DNA of 64,000 nucleotides from NCBI RefSeq assembly GCF_028858725.1, contig NC_084789.1, positions 37,703,548 through 37,767,547 on the forward strand, written 5' to 3'. Made by a program: the position numbers and the translations under genes. The notes under the pieces are model-generated. The model did not search any database and was not told where the DNA came from. It saw only the letters and a list, made by a program, of their open reading frames with translations. Below, piece by piece: positions 1 to 10,487 of this stretch; position 1 is the first letter of the stretch; each line of letters opens with the position of its first letter. This DNA is from Colius striatus. Taxonomy: Eukaryota > Chordata > Aves > Coliiformes > Coliidae.

Positions 1-58
1 TGAAGGGGATAAAGCCCCTGCAGTACGTATGAAAAATCTGTTAGGAAAGATGGTTTGG
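1..58. other. Flanking sequence, unassigned
   Basis: Short stretch before the first LTR with no recognisable feature. Its last six bases (GTTTGG) resemble but do not match the six bases after the element's other end (GCTGGG), so a 6-bp target duplication is only weakly suggested. Confidence 0.4.
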
Positions 59-359
59 TGTAGGTACAAATATGACTTGGACCAGCCAGATACTTCCTCA
101 GCTTGAATAAAGATGGTAGGGACAAGATAATGCAGCTGGCAAGCTGCTTCCAATTATCAGAAACAGGTGCTGCAAGTTAATCAATTGGGCCCTGGGTGAT
201 CACGTGAGCAGAAGCAGCATATAAGGAAGTAGCTAGCAAATGAAAGGTAGCTTTGAGTCAATGCTGTTGGTTGTACTATGTTGTCTGTGTATGTCTCTGT
301 ACGCCCATTACCTAGCCTCTCTACATCTTTGGATGAATATTACTTGCACCATTACAACA
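59..359 (+). repeat. 5' LTR of small class II ERV
   Basis: 301-bp LTR starting TGTAGGTAC and ending TACAACA. A TATA-like box (catataagg) lies near 219. It aligns over its length with 2257-2553, with scattered substitutions and a few small indels. Confidence 0.88.
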
Positions 360-361
360 CT

Positions 362-379
362 TGGTGATCCCGACGTGAT
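362..379 (+). promoter_or_regulatory. Primer binding site, tRNA-Trp type
   Basis: TGGTGATCCCGACGTGAT lies two bases after the LTR end. It is one base different from the complement of the tRNA-Trp 3' end (TGGTGACCCCGACGTGAT), the primer used by alpharetroviruses. Confidence 0.82.
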
Positions 380-478
380 CAGCCAAATTTGTTGGATCAG
401 AACCATCGGAAGAAAATCACTTGGATCTCTGCCTGAAAGACATCTGATAAGGCAAGTGAGCGGTCTAAAACCGGTATA

Positions 479-1676
479 ATGGGAAAGGCAGTAAGCAAAG
501 GGGAAAACCCTATCGACACCCTCCAGCATATCCTTTCTGAGAAAAGATTAAACTACGAAAGAGAGATTTTGCTAAGACTTGTAAGATGAGGACAGGATGT
601 AGGTTTCTTCACCTCCCCACAGGATGTATATGAAATGGGACATTGGGAAAATCTAGGAGATACGTTGAATGATGCAAGTGGGCTGCGTAAACCAATATCA
701 TCCATTCTACAACGGCTACAAGCTGAGCAGGCTGTGGCTGCTACCGTGAACGCAGAAAACGCTATGCCATCTGCGTTCCCAGTAGACGCTAAGAGAAAAT
801 TTGGAGGTGGTGACTTTATAGTACTATCGGCTCCACCTTTAGAAGAAAATACCAAGAGATTCTTTGGAGGTGATAATGTCATAGTACCATTGGCTCCACC
901 TCTAGAGGAGGAAAGTATGGATGTGAGCTTCACCTGTACGAATCCCCTAGAACCCCCTAGGTCACTGCCCCAGGAGCCAAATGCGTGTACTGTTTCTCCT
1001 CCCCTCCCACTCACCCTGCCCCGTCCCATCCTGCTGTCATGCCTGAGGGAGTACCTGGCAGAGACCAAAAGTTATGCTTTGCCCATGACACTATGGATCT
1101 GCCATTGCCCCTGAGATCATCAATCCCTGAGTATACTCCTCTTCCATCATCACCCCCAACATCTAGTGAAGGGGAAGATCAACAAAGAAAGTTGTTACAG
1201 GAAGAATTAATAAGGCACTGAGAAGATATGAAATGGACTTTGGCCCACTTGGAGGAATTGATAGAAAAGCCAAAAGCAACAGCTAATCAACTGTTGAAAC
1301 AGCTTAACAAATTAACCAAGCCAATGGTTAAAGTTTCACCCCCACAGGTGCTCAGAGACCCCCAGCCGGATGACTATGATCCGGCTAAGAAATGGAGAGG
1401 CCTTATATGCGATACGGTAATTGAAGGAGAATTCATTCCGCAAGCCTTTCCAGTAGTAACAGTACACAATAATCCTGCGTGACGACAATGGGTACCTTTG
1501 GATTGGAAGTTGGTAAGGGAAGGCCAGAAAGCCGTGATGCAATATGGTTTGACCAACCCATACGTTCAAACGTTATTAGATCACATTTTCACCAGCGGAT
1601 TAATGACTCCATTTGACTGCCAGAAGTTAGCAGAAGCCTTCTTGAAGCCCACTCAGGTATTACTATATGAATCTGA
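479..1676 (+). pseudogene. gag: Broken gag (matrix to capsid N-domain)
   Basis: ATG at 479 opens MGKAVSKG, with glycine at position 2 as for N-myristoylated matrix. A TGA at 587-589 interrupts the frame; the same frame then runs on to 1114. It contains a proline-rich middle with two similar blocks around 'APPLEE' (about 829-850 and 890-911). Frameshifts follow. At 1228-1476 and 1498-1676, separated by another stop, the frames encode a capsid N-terminal domain of class II type, with 'AFPVVTVHNN' and 'WVPLDWKLVREGQ' as the recognisable anchors. Gag is the structural polyprotein of the particle; this copy cannot make one. The capsid C-domain and zinc knuckles are missing, replaced downstream by a different reading frame. 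Confidence 0.75.
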
Positions 1677-2141
1677 ATGGGAGAAAAGAGTAGATGTGGC
1701 AATTGTGGTCATGACTGTAAGACCAATGGAAAAAACAATCTTGAGGGAATAAAACAATTAATCCACCCTCAATCTATCACCCCATTAAAATGTAAAACCT
1801 GTCAATGTGGCGCCATGTATGTTGCTGCAAATTCCTCCAGCAATCTGTATGTCGTTAAAAGAATTGAAGAACTTAACAAGATGGCCAATGGAAACTTGAA
1901 AGCAAAAATGGTGTGTTTTTTTACAGATGAAGAGATATTTCTAACAGCTCACAGAAACTATGCTAAAGAAGTTAAAGAAAAGTCCAAAACTACATTCAGG
2001 AAACAGAAACATCAGTTGAAGTACAGAGAACTCATCCCTTCTCGCCAGTATGCGTCCCTCCTAGCAACATATATCAGATTATGTTTATTTGGAATGTATG
2101 GATTTTTGTGTTATATTGTTCAGCGATATAGCTGTTATTGA
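1677..2141 (+). CDS. Cys-rich ORF of unknown function in the small ERV
   Basis: An open frame of 154 codons lies between the capsid remnant and the 3' polypurine tract. I do not recognise it. Its first 40-50 residues hold a C-x2-C-x3-C cluster and then C-x2-C-x-C, a spacing that could bind zinc. A lysine/arginine-rich middle follows, and a hydrophobic stretch near the C-terminus (around 2070-2130) could span a membrane. The first few codons overlap capsid sequence in another frame, so the functional start may lie downstream or come by splicing. It could be a rearranged pol or env remnant rather than a gene; the intact length in an otherwise broken element is what draws attention. Confidence 0.4.
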   Translation: MGEKSRCGNCGHDCKTNGKNNLEGIKQLIHPQSITPLKCKTCQCGAMYVAANSSSNLYVVKRIEELNKMANGNLKAKMVCFFTDEEIFLTAHRNYAKEVKEKSKTTFRKQKHQLKYRELIPSRQYASLLATYIRLCLFGMYGFLCYIVQRYSCY

Positions 2142-2241
2142 CCTTTTGTTGTAAACTCATGGCCGTGGGTAAAAATACTTATGTTTTCTTCATGTACCTT
2201 TAATTTTGAAATGTGTTGCTGAAGGCTGTCTGGTCCAAAAA

Positions 2242-2256
2242 GAAAAAGGGGGGAAT
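2242..2256 (+). promoter_or_regulatory. Polypurine tract
   Basis: Purine run (agaaaaaggggggaa) directly before the 3' LTR start, the expected plus-strand primer position. Confidence 0.8.
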
Positions 2257-2553
2257 TGTAGGTAGAAATAGGACTTGGACCAGCCAGATGCTTCCTCAGC
2301 TTCAAGCTGGTAGGGACAAGTTAATGCAGCTGGTAAGCTACTGCCAATTATCAGAAACAGGTGCTACAAGTTAAGCAATTGGGCCCTGGGTGATCCCGGG
2401 GCAGAAGCAGCATAGAAGGAAGTAGCTAGCAAAAGGAGGGGTGGCTTTGAGTCAACTCTGTTGTTTGCACTAGGTTGCCTGTGTACATCTCTGTACGCCC
2501 ATTACCTAGCCTCTCTACATCTTTGGATGAATATTACTTGCACCATTACAACA
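2257..2553 (+). repeat. 3' LTR of small class II ERV
   Basis: 297-bp LTR, TGTAGG...ACAACA, directly repeated with 59-359. Confidence 0.88.
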
Positions 2554-3107
2554 GCTGGGGTCAATCCTGCCTCAGGCAAAGGCAGTCCCATCCAGGGGCT
2601 TGTTTTTTGCCCAAGGACCTGGATGTACTTGGTGGGTGATACAGAAGAATGGGGAAGTTTGATGCGTGCCCCAGGGGCATTTGATTTTGGGTAAGGCAAG
2701 CCACTAACCTAAATGGTATTAGTTACTGAATAACCACCACTTTGTCTTAAAGGCCCAGGGCTTTGTCCCCTTGCAATGGCTGTATTCATGCACTGGAGTG
2801 CCAGAGCCAGTTTCAATACAGGCACTTCAAGTAAGAGCCTGTGGATTTGTGGGTCTGATTCGTGTTACTGTAAACCTGCTGTTCTGCCTTGTATATTTTC
2901 TGGCAACCTTTTGCCTTGAGCATGCTCTTCAGGAAGAAGTGATTTCATACAAGGACATGCATCCAGAGCTGAGACTAGAGAAGCTGAAGCAGTGGGTTGA
3001 TATCATCTGAGCAGGAACCTGGAAGACTGCTCTGAGAGATGGAGCCCTGAAGTCATGGACTAAATTAATGGCCCATGGGCTAAGGGAATAATAACTGTAT
3101 ATAACTA

Positions 3108-3143
<36 letters not shown>

Positions 3144-3222
3144 AGTATCAATGACAGGAAAATTTTTAAAAATGTGCCTTATCTGGGCATGACGTACACG
3201 GTATAGAATAAGGGGTGGATAA
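2554..3222. other. Unassigned sequence with (TA)n microsatellite
   Basis: No gene seen. A TA dinucleotide run occupies about 3110-3138. The rest may be old LTR sequence. The segment 3184-3210 resembles part of the solo LTR found at 62763-63199 (shared 'gggcatgacgt'). Confidence 0.4.
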
Positions 3223-3594
3223 TGTCCTGGGTTTGGGGGGGGGATAGGGTTAACTTTCCCCAGCTGCCGCAAGGGGACATGGCCAGACTATTCAAATCCC
3301 ACGTGACATCAATGCTCAGGATATAAGGGCAACGGCCAGGCCGTGGCGGCGCTGTGGCAAGTGCGGGAACTGCAGCTGCTGCATCGAGCTGAGCAGTTAC
3401 ACCGGGCATCGCTTGTTTTCTGTGTCCATTGGCCGTCATTGTAACTGCTTACGCTTTGTGGTGTTCTATTAAATTGTCCTTATCTCAACCCACAAGGTTC
3501 TAGAACTCTCTCTTGATTCTCCTCCCCCTCCTGCTAAGGTGGGGAGGAGTGAGTAACTGTGTGGTTGGGTTATTGTTCAGCCAGGGCTAAACCA
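3223..3594 (+). repeat. Solo LTR
   Basis: Begins TGTCCTGGGTTTGG and ends near GGGCTAAACCAC. It contains a TATA-like 'gatataagg' near 3320 and an 'attaaa' poly(A)-like signal near 3470. It is related in plan to the minus-strand solo LTR at 62763-63199. A clean target duplication was not seen, so the right end is approximate. Confidence 0.65.
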
Positions 3595-4190
3595 CCCCAG
3601 AGGGGGGCCAGCAGGTCGAGGGAAGTTCTCTTCCCCCTCTACTCTGCCCCCATAAGGCCACATCTGGAGTACTGTGTCCAGTTCTGGGCTCCCCAGTTCA
3701 AGAGAGATAGGTAACTTCTGGAGAGAGTCCAACAGAGGGCTACCATGCTGATGAGGGGACTGGAACATATCTCTTATGAGGAAAGGCTGAGAGAACTGGG
3801 GCTGTTTAGCCTAGAGAAGAGGAGAGAAGACTGAGGGGGGACCTTATCAGTGCTTTGAAATATCTAAAAGGCAGGTGTCAAGAGGATGGGGCCAGTCTTT
3901 TCTCTGTAGTGCCCACTGACAGGACAAAGGGTAACAGACACAGGCTGGAACACAGGAAGTTGAATTTGAACACAACAAATAAACTTCTTTACTGTGAGGG
4001 TGAGGGAGCCCTGGAACAGACTGCCCACACAGGTTGTGGAGTCTCCTTCTCTGGAGGCTTTCAAAACTTGCCTGGATGCTTTCCTGTGCAACCTGATCTA
4101 GGTTAACCTGCTTTAGCAGGGGAGGAGTTGGACTAGAAGATGTCTAGAGGTCCCTTCCAACCCCTCCCATTCTGTGAAAGTTAAATAGAC
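3595..4190 (+). mobile_element. CR1 LINE 3' fragment
   Basis: Sequence typical of the CR1 RT C-terminus ('ctggagtactgtgtccagttctgggctcc'-type region) and 3' UTR, ending with 'cccttccaacccctcccattctgtga'. 5'-truncated and without an open RT frame. Confidence 0.88.
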
Positions 4191-4384
4191 TATACAAATA
4201 CAAATCACATATCCCCGCAGAAGCGGTACACCACTGTAGATACTGTTTACATTGGCAAAAGCTGCAGTCTTGTTAGTATAGGTCTCTCTTGCTTCTCCTC
4301 ATCCCAATTAAAATAAGTTAAACCAGTAAAAGAGTTGTTTCATCTGTACACTGTATAGCAATTGAGGCAACATTAGAAAGATCA
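4191..4384. other. Unassigned
   Basis: AT-rich intron-like sequence with nothing recognisable. Confidence 0.4.
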
Positions 4385-4995
4385 TGTCTGTGGTGGGTCC
4401 AACATCTAACCACCCCACACAGCTGCTTGCTCACTCCCCCCAACTCCCAGCATGGGGAGGGAACAGGAAGAGCAAAAGCAAGAAAATTAGTTCATGGGTT
4501 GAGATTAAGTTTAATAAAGAATTAAAGAAGGGGGCTGGGAGAAACAAAAAAAAAAAAAAAAAAAAACACCCAAAAAACAACAGAAGCAACATAAAGGCAA
4601 TCACTCACTACCTCCCACAAGCAGACCAACACCCAGTCAGTCTCTGAGCAATGGCTACCTTGGAAGACACACATTCCTTCCTTTCCCCCCCCCCTTTTTT
4701 TTTTTTTTAATTGCTGAGCATGACTCCATATGGTATGGAATATCTCTTTGGCCCATTTCTGTCATCTGTCTTGGCTGTCTCTCCTCTCAATCTTCTTGCC
4801 CACCTCTAGCCTGCTTGCTGGAGGGCAGGGGGAGCACAGAGAGAAACGGAGAACACCTTGACACTGTGCAAGCACCTGTTCAGCAAGAGCCAAGATACCA
4901 GTGTTATCAACACTGGTTTTGCCACAAATCCAAAACAAAGCACCACAGGGGCTGCTATGAAGAAAGTTAACTCCAGCCCAGTCAGACCTAGGACA
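4385..4995 (-). repeat. Solo LTR with homopolymer runs
   Basis: Read on the minus strand it begins TGTCCTAGGTCTGACTGGG and ends near GACCCACCACAGACA. It contains long A/T and G/C homopolymers (about 4549-4566 and 4686-4711). A related plus-strand LTR is split between 5451-5507 and 6591-7078. No clear TSD was seen. Confidence 0.6.
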
Positions 4996-5450
4996 CTCTT
5001 AGAAGGCTCTGTACCATTTAGAAATTTATAGGTCAAGATCTAAAACTTAAATTTGCTGTTGCAAATGCCAAACGCTTTCAGTTAGGAGCAATGCTTAACA
5101 TCTCTCAACTTTATGCCAAACATATTTTTTTTTCCTGAAGAGATGCAAAACTTTGTCTTACCTTCCTATCCAAACTTTAATTCTTTTCATGAGACTAATA
5201 TTATAATGCACTGTAGGTATCAAAGAAACTTGCCAAGCTATTCATAAAAAGAAAGCTGACCCTCTGGCTGTGACTCTTATCAAATGTACTCATTTCAAAC
5301 TACTCACTGCTACTAAGATTTATACCCTTCATCGTTGCCAAGGACAACATCCCTATAATTTCTTGTCACCTCTTATTTTCTTGCCTAGCCCTAACGAGGA
5401 ACACTTCTGTGTTTCCAAAGTTAACTTTGCAAGTTTTAATTTATGATAAT
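4996..5450. other. Unassigned
   Basis: AT-rich sequence with no recognisable gene or repeat. Confidence 0.4.
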
Positions 5451-5507
5451 TGTACTGGGTTTGGCTGGAGTGGAGTTAATTTTCTTCATACTGGCTGAAT
5501 GAGAATG
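5451..5507 (+). repeat. 5' piece of an interrupted LTR
   Basis: TGTACTGGGTTTGGCTGGAG...ttaattttcttca matches the start of the LTR at 4385-4995. The body resumes at 6591 beyond two CR1 fragments. Confidence 0.55.
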
Positions 5508-6245
5508 AGAATGAGAACTGGCTGAATGACAGAGACCAGAGGGAGGCGATCAATGGTGCTAAGTTGGAGGCCTGGGACCAGCGGGGTTTCCACAGGGGTC
5601 GGCTCTGGGGCCAGTCTTAGTCAACATCTTCATCAATGACCTGGATGAGGAGACAGAGGGCACCCTCAGCAAGTTCACCGATCACACCAAACTGGGAGGA
5701 CTGGCTGATGCACCAGAAGGTTGTGCTGCCACTCACCGAGATCTCGACTGGCTTGAGAGTTGGGCAGAGAGGAATCTCATGAGGTTCAACAAGGACAAGT
5801 GCAGAGTCCTGCACCTCAGGAAAAACAACCCCATGCACCGGTACAGGCTGGGGGTTGACCCGCTGGAGAGCAGCTCTGTGGAGAGAGACATGGGAGTCCT
5901 GGTTGATAATAAACTGAACGTGAGCCAGCAATGTGCCCTGGTGGCCAAAAAGGCCAATGGCATCCTGGGATGCATCAAGAAGAGTGTGGCCAGGAGGTCA
6001 AGGGAGGTTCTCTCTGCCCTGGTGAGGCCTCATCTGGAGTACTGTGTCCAGTTCTGGGCTCCCCAGCTCAAGAGAGACAGGGAACTTCTGGAAGGAGAGT
6101 CCAGCACAGGGCCACCAACATGATCAGGGGACTGGAACATCTTTCTTATGAGGAAAGGCTGTGGGAATCTGGGGCTGTTCAGCCTTGAGGAGACTGAGGG
6201 GGGACCTCATTAATACTTACAAGTATTTGAAAGATGTATGACAAG
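5508..6245 (+). mobile_element. CR1 LINE fragment with RT C-terminal frame
   Basis: Encodes recognisable CR1 RT C-terminal sequence (frame open at 5779-6120: '[20 protein letters not shown]'). 'ctggctgaatgacagag' marks the upstream part. Broken by a frameshift near 6090. Confidence 0.85.
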
Positions 6246-6590
6246 AGGATGGGGCATACAATTGGCCTCAGCCCATCGATCCAGCCTCTCCAGGTCCCTC
6301 TGAAGCGCCTTCCTGTTAAGCATATCTACACTCCCGCCCAGCTTCATATCATCTGCAAACTTACTGAGGGTGCACTCGATCACCTCATCCGGATCATCAA
6401 TAAAAATATTAAACAGAACAGGCCTCAATACTGAGCCTTAGGGAACACTACTAGTGACCAGCTGCCAAATGGATTTAACTCCATTCACCACCATTCTCTG
6501 GGCCCAGCCATCCAGCCACTTTTCCACCTAACAGAGTACATCCATCCAAGCCATGGGCAGACAGTTTATCCAGGAAGTGTCGATATCACA
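6246..6590 (-). mobile_element. CR1 LINE RT fragment, opposite strand
   Basis: On the minus strand it encodes '[13 protein letters not shown]' and the CR1 RT box 'SKFADD'. It abuts a plus-strand CR1, giving a head-on junction near 6245. Confidence 0.75.
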
Positions 6591-6976
6591 AGAATATTTT
6601 GGTTATTGCTGAGCACTGCTTACACAGCATCAAGGCCTTTTCTGCTTCTCAGTCTGCCCTGCCAGCAAGTAGGCTGCGGGTACACAAGAAGTCAGTTGGG
6701 AGGGGAACACAGCCAGGACAGCTGACTCCAACCAACCAAAGGGATATTCCATACCATATGACATTATGCTCAGCAATAAATCTAGGAGGATGAAGGTTGG
6801 CAGGAGTTGCGGTTGCTCAGGGACTGGCTGGGCATCAGTCAGTTGGCGGTGAGCAACTGTTTTCTTTTGCAACATTTGTTTTTCATGGGTTTGTTGGTTG
6901 GTCGGTCCTGCATCATAGTGTGTCATCCATTCGTCCATCTCCACTCTCCCCCCCTCCCCCCCCCCTTGTATTTTCC

Positions 6977-7015
<39 letters not shown>

Positions 7016-7078
7016 TAAACTACCTTTATGCCAATCCACGAGTTTCCTCACTTTCACTCTTTCAATTCTCCTCCATCA
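6591..7078 (+). repeat. Body of the LTR begun at 5451
   Basis: Matches the interior of the LTR at 4385-4995 in opposite orientation ('gcagcatcaaggccttttctgc'-type region, 'attccataccatatg'). A C-run then a T-run lies at about 6947-7008. Confidence 0.55.
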
Positions 7079-7400
7079 CAGAATCTTAAGGGTTGGAAGG
7101 GACTTTGAAAGATCATCTAGTCCAACCCCCCTGCCAGAGCAGGCCACCTAGAGTAGCCCTTCTTGTTGTCCTTGATCTCCCTTGCAAGGTACGACAGACA
7201 CTCCAATGAGGCTTTAGCTTTCCTAGTTGCCTCCCTACAGCCTCTGACGACAGTCTTCTATTCATCCCAAGTGGCCATCCCCTTCCTTCCATGATCTACA
7301 GACTCTCTTCTTCCACTTGAGTTTGCCCAACAGTTCCCTATTTAACCATGGGGGTCTCCTGGCTCCCTTTCTTGATTTCCTATCCGCTGGGATGCTCTTG
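7079..7400 (-). mobile_element. CR1 LINE fragments
   Basis: 7079-7155 is a CR1 3' end in antisense ('agggttggaagggactttg...catctagtccaac'). It is followed by antisense sequence of an internal CR1 region. Confidence 0.75.
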
Positions 7401-8443
7401 AGCCTGAGCTTGGAAAAAGTGATGAAGACCAACTATCTTGGGCCCCTTTATCCTCTAATACCCTGTCCCAAGAGATGCTGAGCAAGGAAATATTTCCAAC
7501 TGTCAGTTTAAAATCAAAAGCGGCATGTTCAAAACTCCAAGCCTACACATCGTAACCTTAATTACGGTAAACAAACAGGATGAAGACACAACTAGGAAAT
7601 CATAAACAGCTCAAATTCTGTGCATTGTGACATATACACAAGCAACATACAGCTGCATAAGAGACCATTCCTGACACTTCAGCCACTTCCTGTAGTTGAG
7701 AGTCCTAAGCCAGCCAGGTCATGAATTTCATTTAATGAGTTGCACAGGGAGACAAGAGAGCTGTTATCTCTAGCCTACAAACAAGAGCTCCTTACTTTTC
7801 CACTGTTCCACTGAAGAAGTTAGATACCAGAAAATGTCACACCAGTCTCATTAGGCCCAGCTAACAGACCTTCTACTGTGAGCATGAATGTTATTACACT
7901 ACAGCTCATGAGACGATCACAGAACGCTTAGCAGCCCCCAACACTGAAGCACTACAAGGTTCATGAAAGACAGGCTGTTCACAAAGAGGGAGCAGATAGT
8001 GAATTTACTACCTGGAAGGAGGCGGTTGGTAGCCCACGTGTGGAAGCAGGTCACATGGTTCAACCAAATCCCTTTACTTACATATTTCCTTTTTACATAT
8101 GGGAAAAACAAATATTCTGAGGCTTTGTTGTTCCACTAAAGCATTTTGCTTTTACAGTATGTTGCAATTTTAACTTAGGAACACAGTAGCCCAGGGAAGA
8201 AGGAATGGAAGGAGAAAGCACTGGAGGGGAGCAAAAACGCTTTTCAGCAACTTAGTAGAAATGAAGATAATAAGTGTTGCAAGTCTCCCTGTTTCAGTCT
8301 AAAAACCAAGTTATAGCAAGTAGGAAAATCCATCATCAAATGCCACCCCATTTCGCTCTTCTCCTTAGCCATACCTGACTGCATCAACAAAATCCAAAAG
8401 AGTGGAGAAGTCCCAGGAGACATGGGCAAAGCTATAAATTCAC
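7401..8443. other. Intron-like sequence, nothing recognised
   Basis: No coding frame, RNA gene or clear repeat. Probably RASA1 intron 1 or deeper host sequence, given the leftward gene orientation. Confidence 0.45.
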
Positions 8444-9732
8444 AATCATGGGGGTTATCAAACAAGATGGTTATCGGGGGAGTCAACATGGCTTCACCAA
8501 GGGGAAATCCTGTTTGACCAACCTGAGAGCCTTCTTTGAGTGCATAAGTGGCTGGCTAGATGAGGGGAGAGCAGCGGATGTCATCTACCTTGACTTGAGC
8601 AAGGCTTTTGACACTGTCTCTCACAACATCCTCATCAGAAAGCTCAGGCAGTGTGGCTTGGATGAGTGGACAGTGAGGTGGATGGAGAGATGGCTGAATG
8701 ACAGAGCCCAGAGGGTGGTGATCAATGGCACAGAGTCGAGTTGGAGGCCTGTGGCCAGTGGAGTTCCACAGGGATCGGTTCTGGGGCCAGTCTTGTTCAA
8801 TATCTTCATCAACGACCTGGATGAGGGGACAGAGTGTACCCTCAGCAAGTTCACTGATGACACCACACTGGGAGGACTGGCTGATTCCCCAGAAGACTGC
8901 GCTGCCATTCAGCGGGATCTCGACCGGCTTGAGAGTTGGGCAGAGAGGAACCTCATGAGGTTCAACAAGGACAAGTGCAGAGTCCTGCATCTGGGAAGGA
9001 ACAACCCCATGCACCAGTACAGGCTGGGGGTCAAACTGCTGAAGAGTAGCTCTGCAGAGAGAGACCTGGGAGTCCTGATTGATAATAAGCTAAATATGAG
9101 CCAGCAATGTGGCTTTTGGGTGGCCAAGAATGCCAATGGCATTCTGGGATGCATCAAGAAGAGTGTGGCCAGCAGGTCGAGGGAGGTTCTTCTCCCCCTC
9201 TACTCTGCCCTGGTGAGGCCTCATCTGGAGTACTCTGTCCAGTTCTGGGCTCCTCAGCTCAAGAGGGACAGGGAACTTCTGGAGAGAGTCCAGCGCAGGG
9301 CCACCAAGATAATCAAGGGTATAGAACATCTTTCATACGAGGAAAGGCTGCAGGAGCTGGGGCTGTTTAGTCTGGAGAAGAGGAGATTGAGGGGTGATCT
9401 TATTGACATTTATAAATATCTAAAGGATTGAGTGTCAGGAGGTTGGGACATCCCTCTTTTCTATAGTAGCTAGTAACAGGACAAGGGGTAATGGAATGAA
9501 GCTGGAACACAAAAAGTTCCGCTTAAACATAAGAAAAAACTATTTCACTGACAGAGCACTGGCACAGACTGCCCAGAGGGGTTGTGGAGTCTCCTTCCTT
9601 GGAGGTCTTTAAGACCCGCCTGGACATGTTCCTGTGTGACCTGATCTAGGTGAACCTGCTTCTGCAGGGGGATTGGACTAGATGATCTCTAAAGGTCCCT
9701 TCCAACCCCTACCATTCTATGATTCTATGATC
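8444..9732 (+). mobile_element. CR1 LINE 3' half
   Basis: Covers the RT palm to the 3' UTR, ending with the tandem 3' tail 'attctatgattctatga', the usual CR1 terminus. 5'-truncated. Confidence 0.92.
8448..9431 (+). pseudogene. CR1 reverse transcriptase, truncated, 327-codon open frame
   Basis: The frame opens inside the RT domain: '[10 protein letters not shown]', '[13 protein letters not shown]', '[20 protein letters not shown]' and the active-site box in the form F-T-D-D where CR1 normally has F-A-D-D. It continues through the thumb ('[10 protein letters not shown]'-like region) to '[10 protein letters not shown]'. The N-terminal endonuclease and the front of the RT are missing, so it is a dead fragment. 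The open length reflects a fairly young insertion rather than a gene. CR1 RT copies its own RNA into the genome by target-primed reverse transcription. Confidence 0.88.
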
Positions 9733-10487
9733 ATCATCTTCATACCTTTTATAACATTACAGAATCTATGGACTTCTGCGAAACAGACAAAAGCCTCAAT
9801 AAATCTTAATGAAAAGAGTAATACATTTTAATAGCTTTAATAAAGCAAGGATCTAAAAGTTGCAAGTACTGCAAAGACAAAAATTCTAATAAGCTTTAAA
9901 ATAGACAGAGATGTGACAATGGCATAAGATCAAGCTTTGCAACTCAAAAGATTTCTTCCAATCCTACGAGGGGGAGATATTTAGTAAAGAGAACATTTGT
10001 TGCCTTTTTGAAAAGAAAAAAAAAAAAGCCACCCACATATAGATGAAATTTAGCTAAATGAGCTCTTGAAGCAGCTCACGTTTACTTACTGAAAGCTCAG
10101 CTTAGGAAATGAATTCCAGAACTCATTGAAGTTCTTAGCAAGAAGTACCATCTCATTTTCACATGCTCCATTCTTGTGCCCTCATGTCAAAGATATGCCT
10201 TTTTCTGTTTAAACTAGGAGTAATGCTCCTATGGAAACAATGTTAATACTGTTGGGCAAATCACCAGATTTTGGTTGGCAATAGTGTTATTTGGCTTGTC
10301 TGCCATTAATTCCATTGAAAGTATCAATGTTTCCTTGAGTTTCCCCTCGCACTTCATCCTCTCCTACCTCCAAGCTTTCTTGGACTTCCTCCTCATCCTT
10401 TTACTGTTCTACCCACTCAATCAGCTTTGCTCATTGGAAGCAACACTAGTGTTCCAAGGGACTGAAATATAGAGTCCCTGCCTCTAC
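9733..10487. other. Intron-like sequence, nothing recognised
   Basis: No supported feature; a short poly(A) run lies near 10013-10027. Confidence 0.45.

Larger units (their letters stand above)
59..2553 (+). mobile_element. Small internally deleted class II ERV (tRNA-Trp-primed)
   Basis: Two direct LTRs (59-359 and 2257-2553) begin TGTAGG and end ACA. Between them lie a primer binding site, a gag start, gag capsid remnants and a polypurine tract. No protease, reverse transcriptase, integrase or env is recognisable, so the element could only have moved with helper proteins. The primer site is of tRNA-Trp type, as in alpharetroviruses, while the capsid fragment looks betaretrovirus-like. The LTRs differ at many positions, so the insertion is not recent. 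Confidence 0.85.

Noticed and set aside
3104..3140. TA repeat as a CRISPR-like or regulatory array
   Set aside because: Simple dinucleotide microsatellite; no spacer structure.
8556..9014. Antisense frames over CR1 RT
   Set aside because: They mirror the sense RT frame and recur in every CR1 copy of the window.
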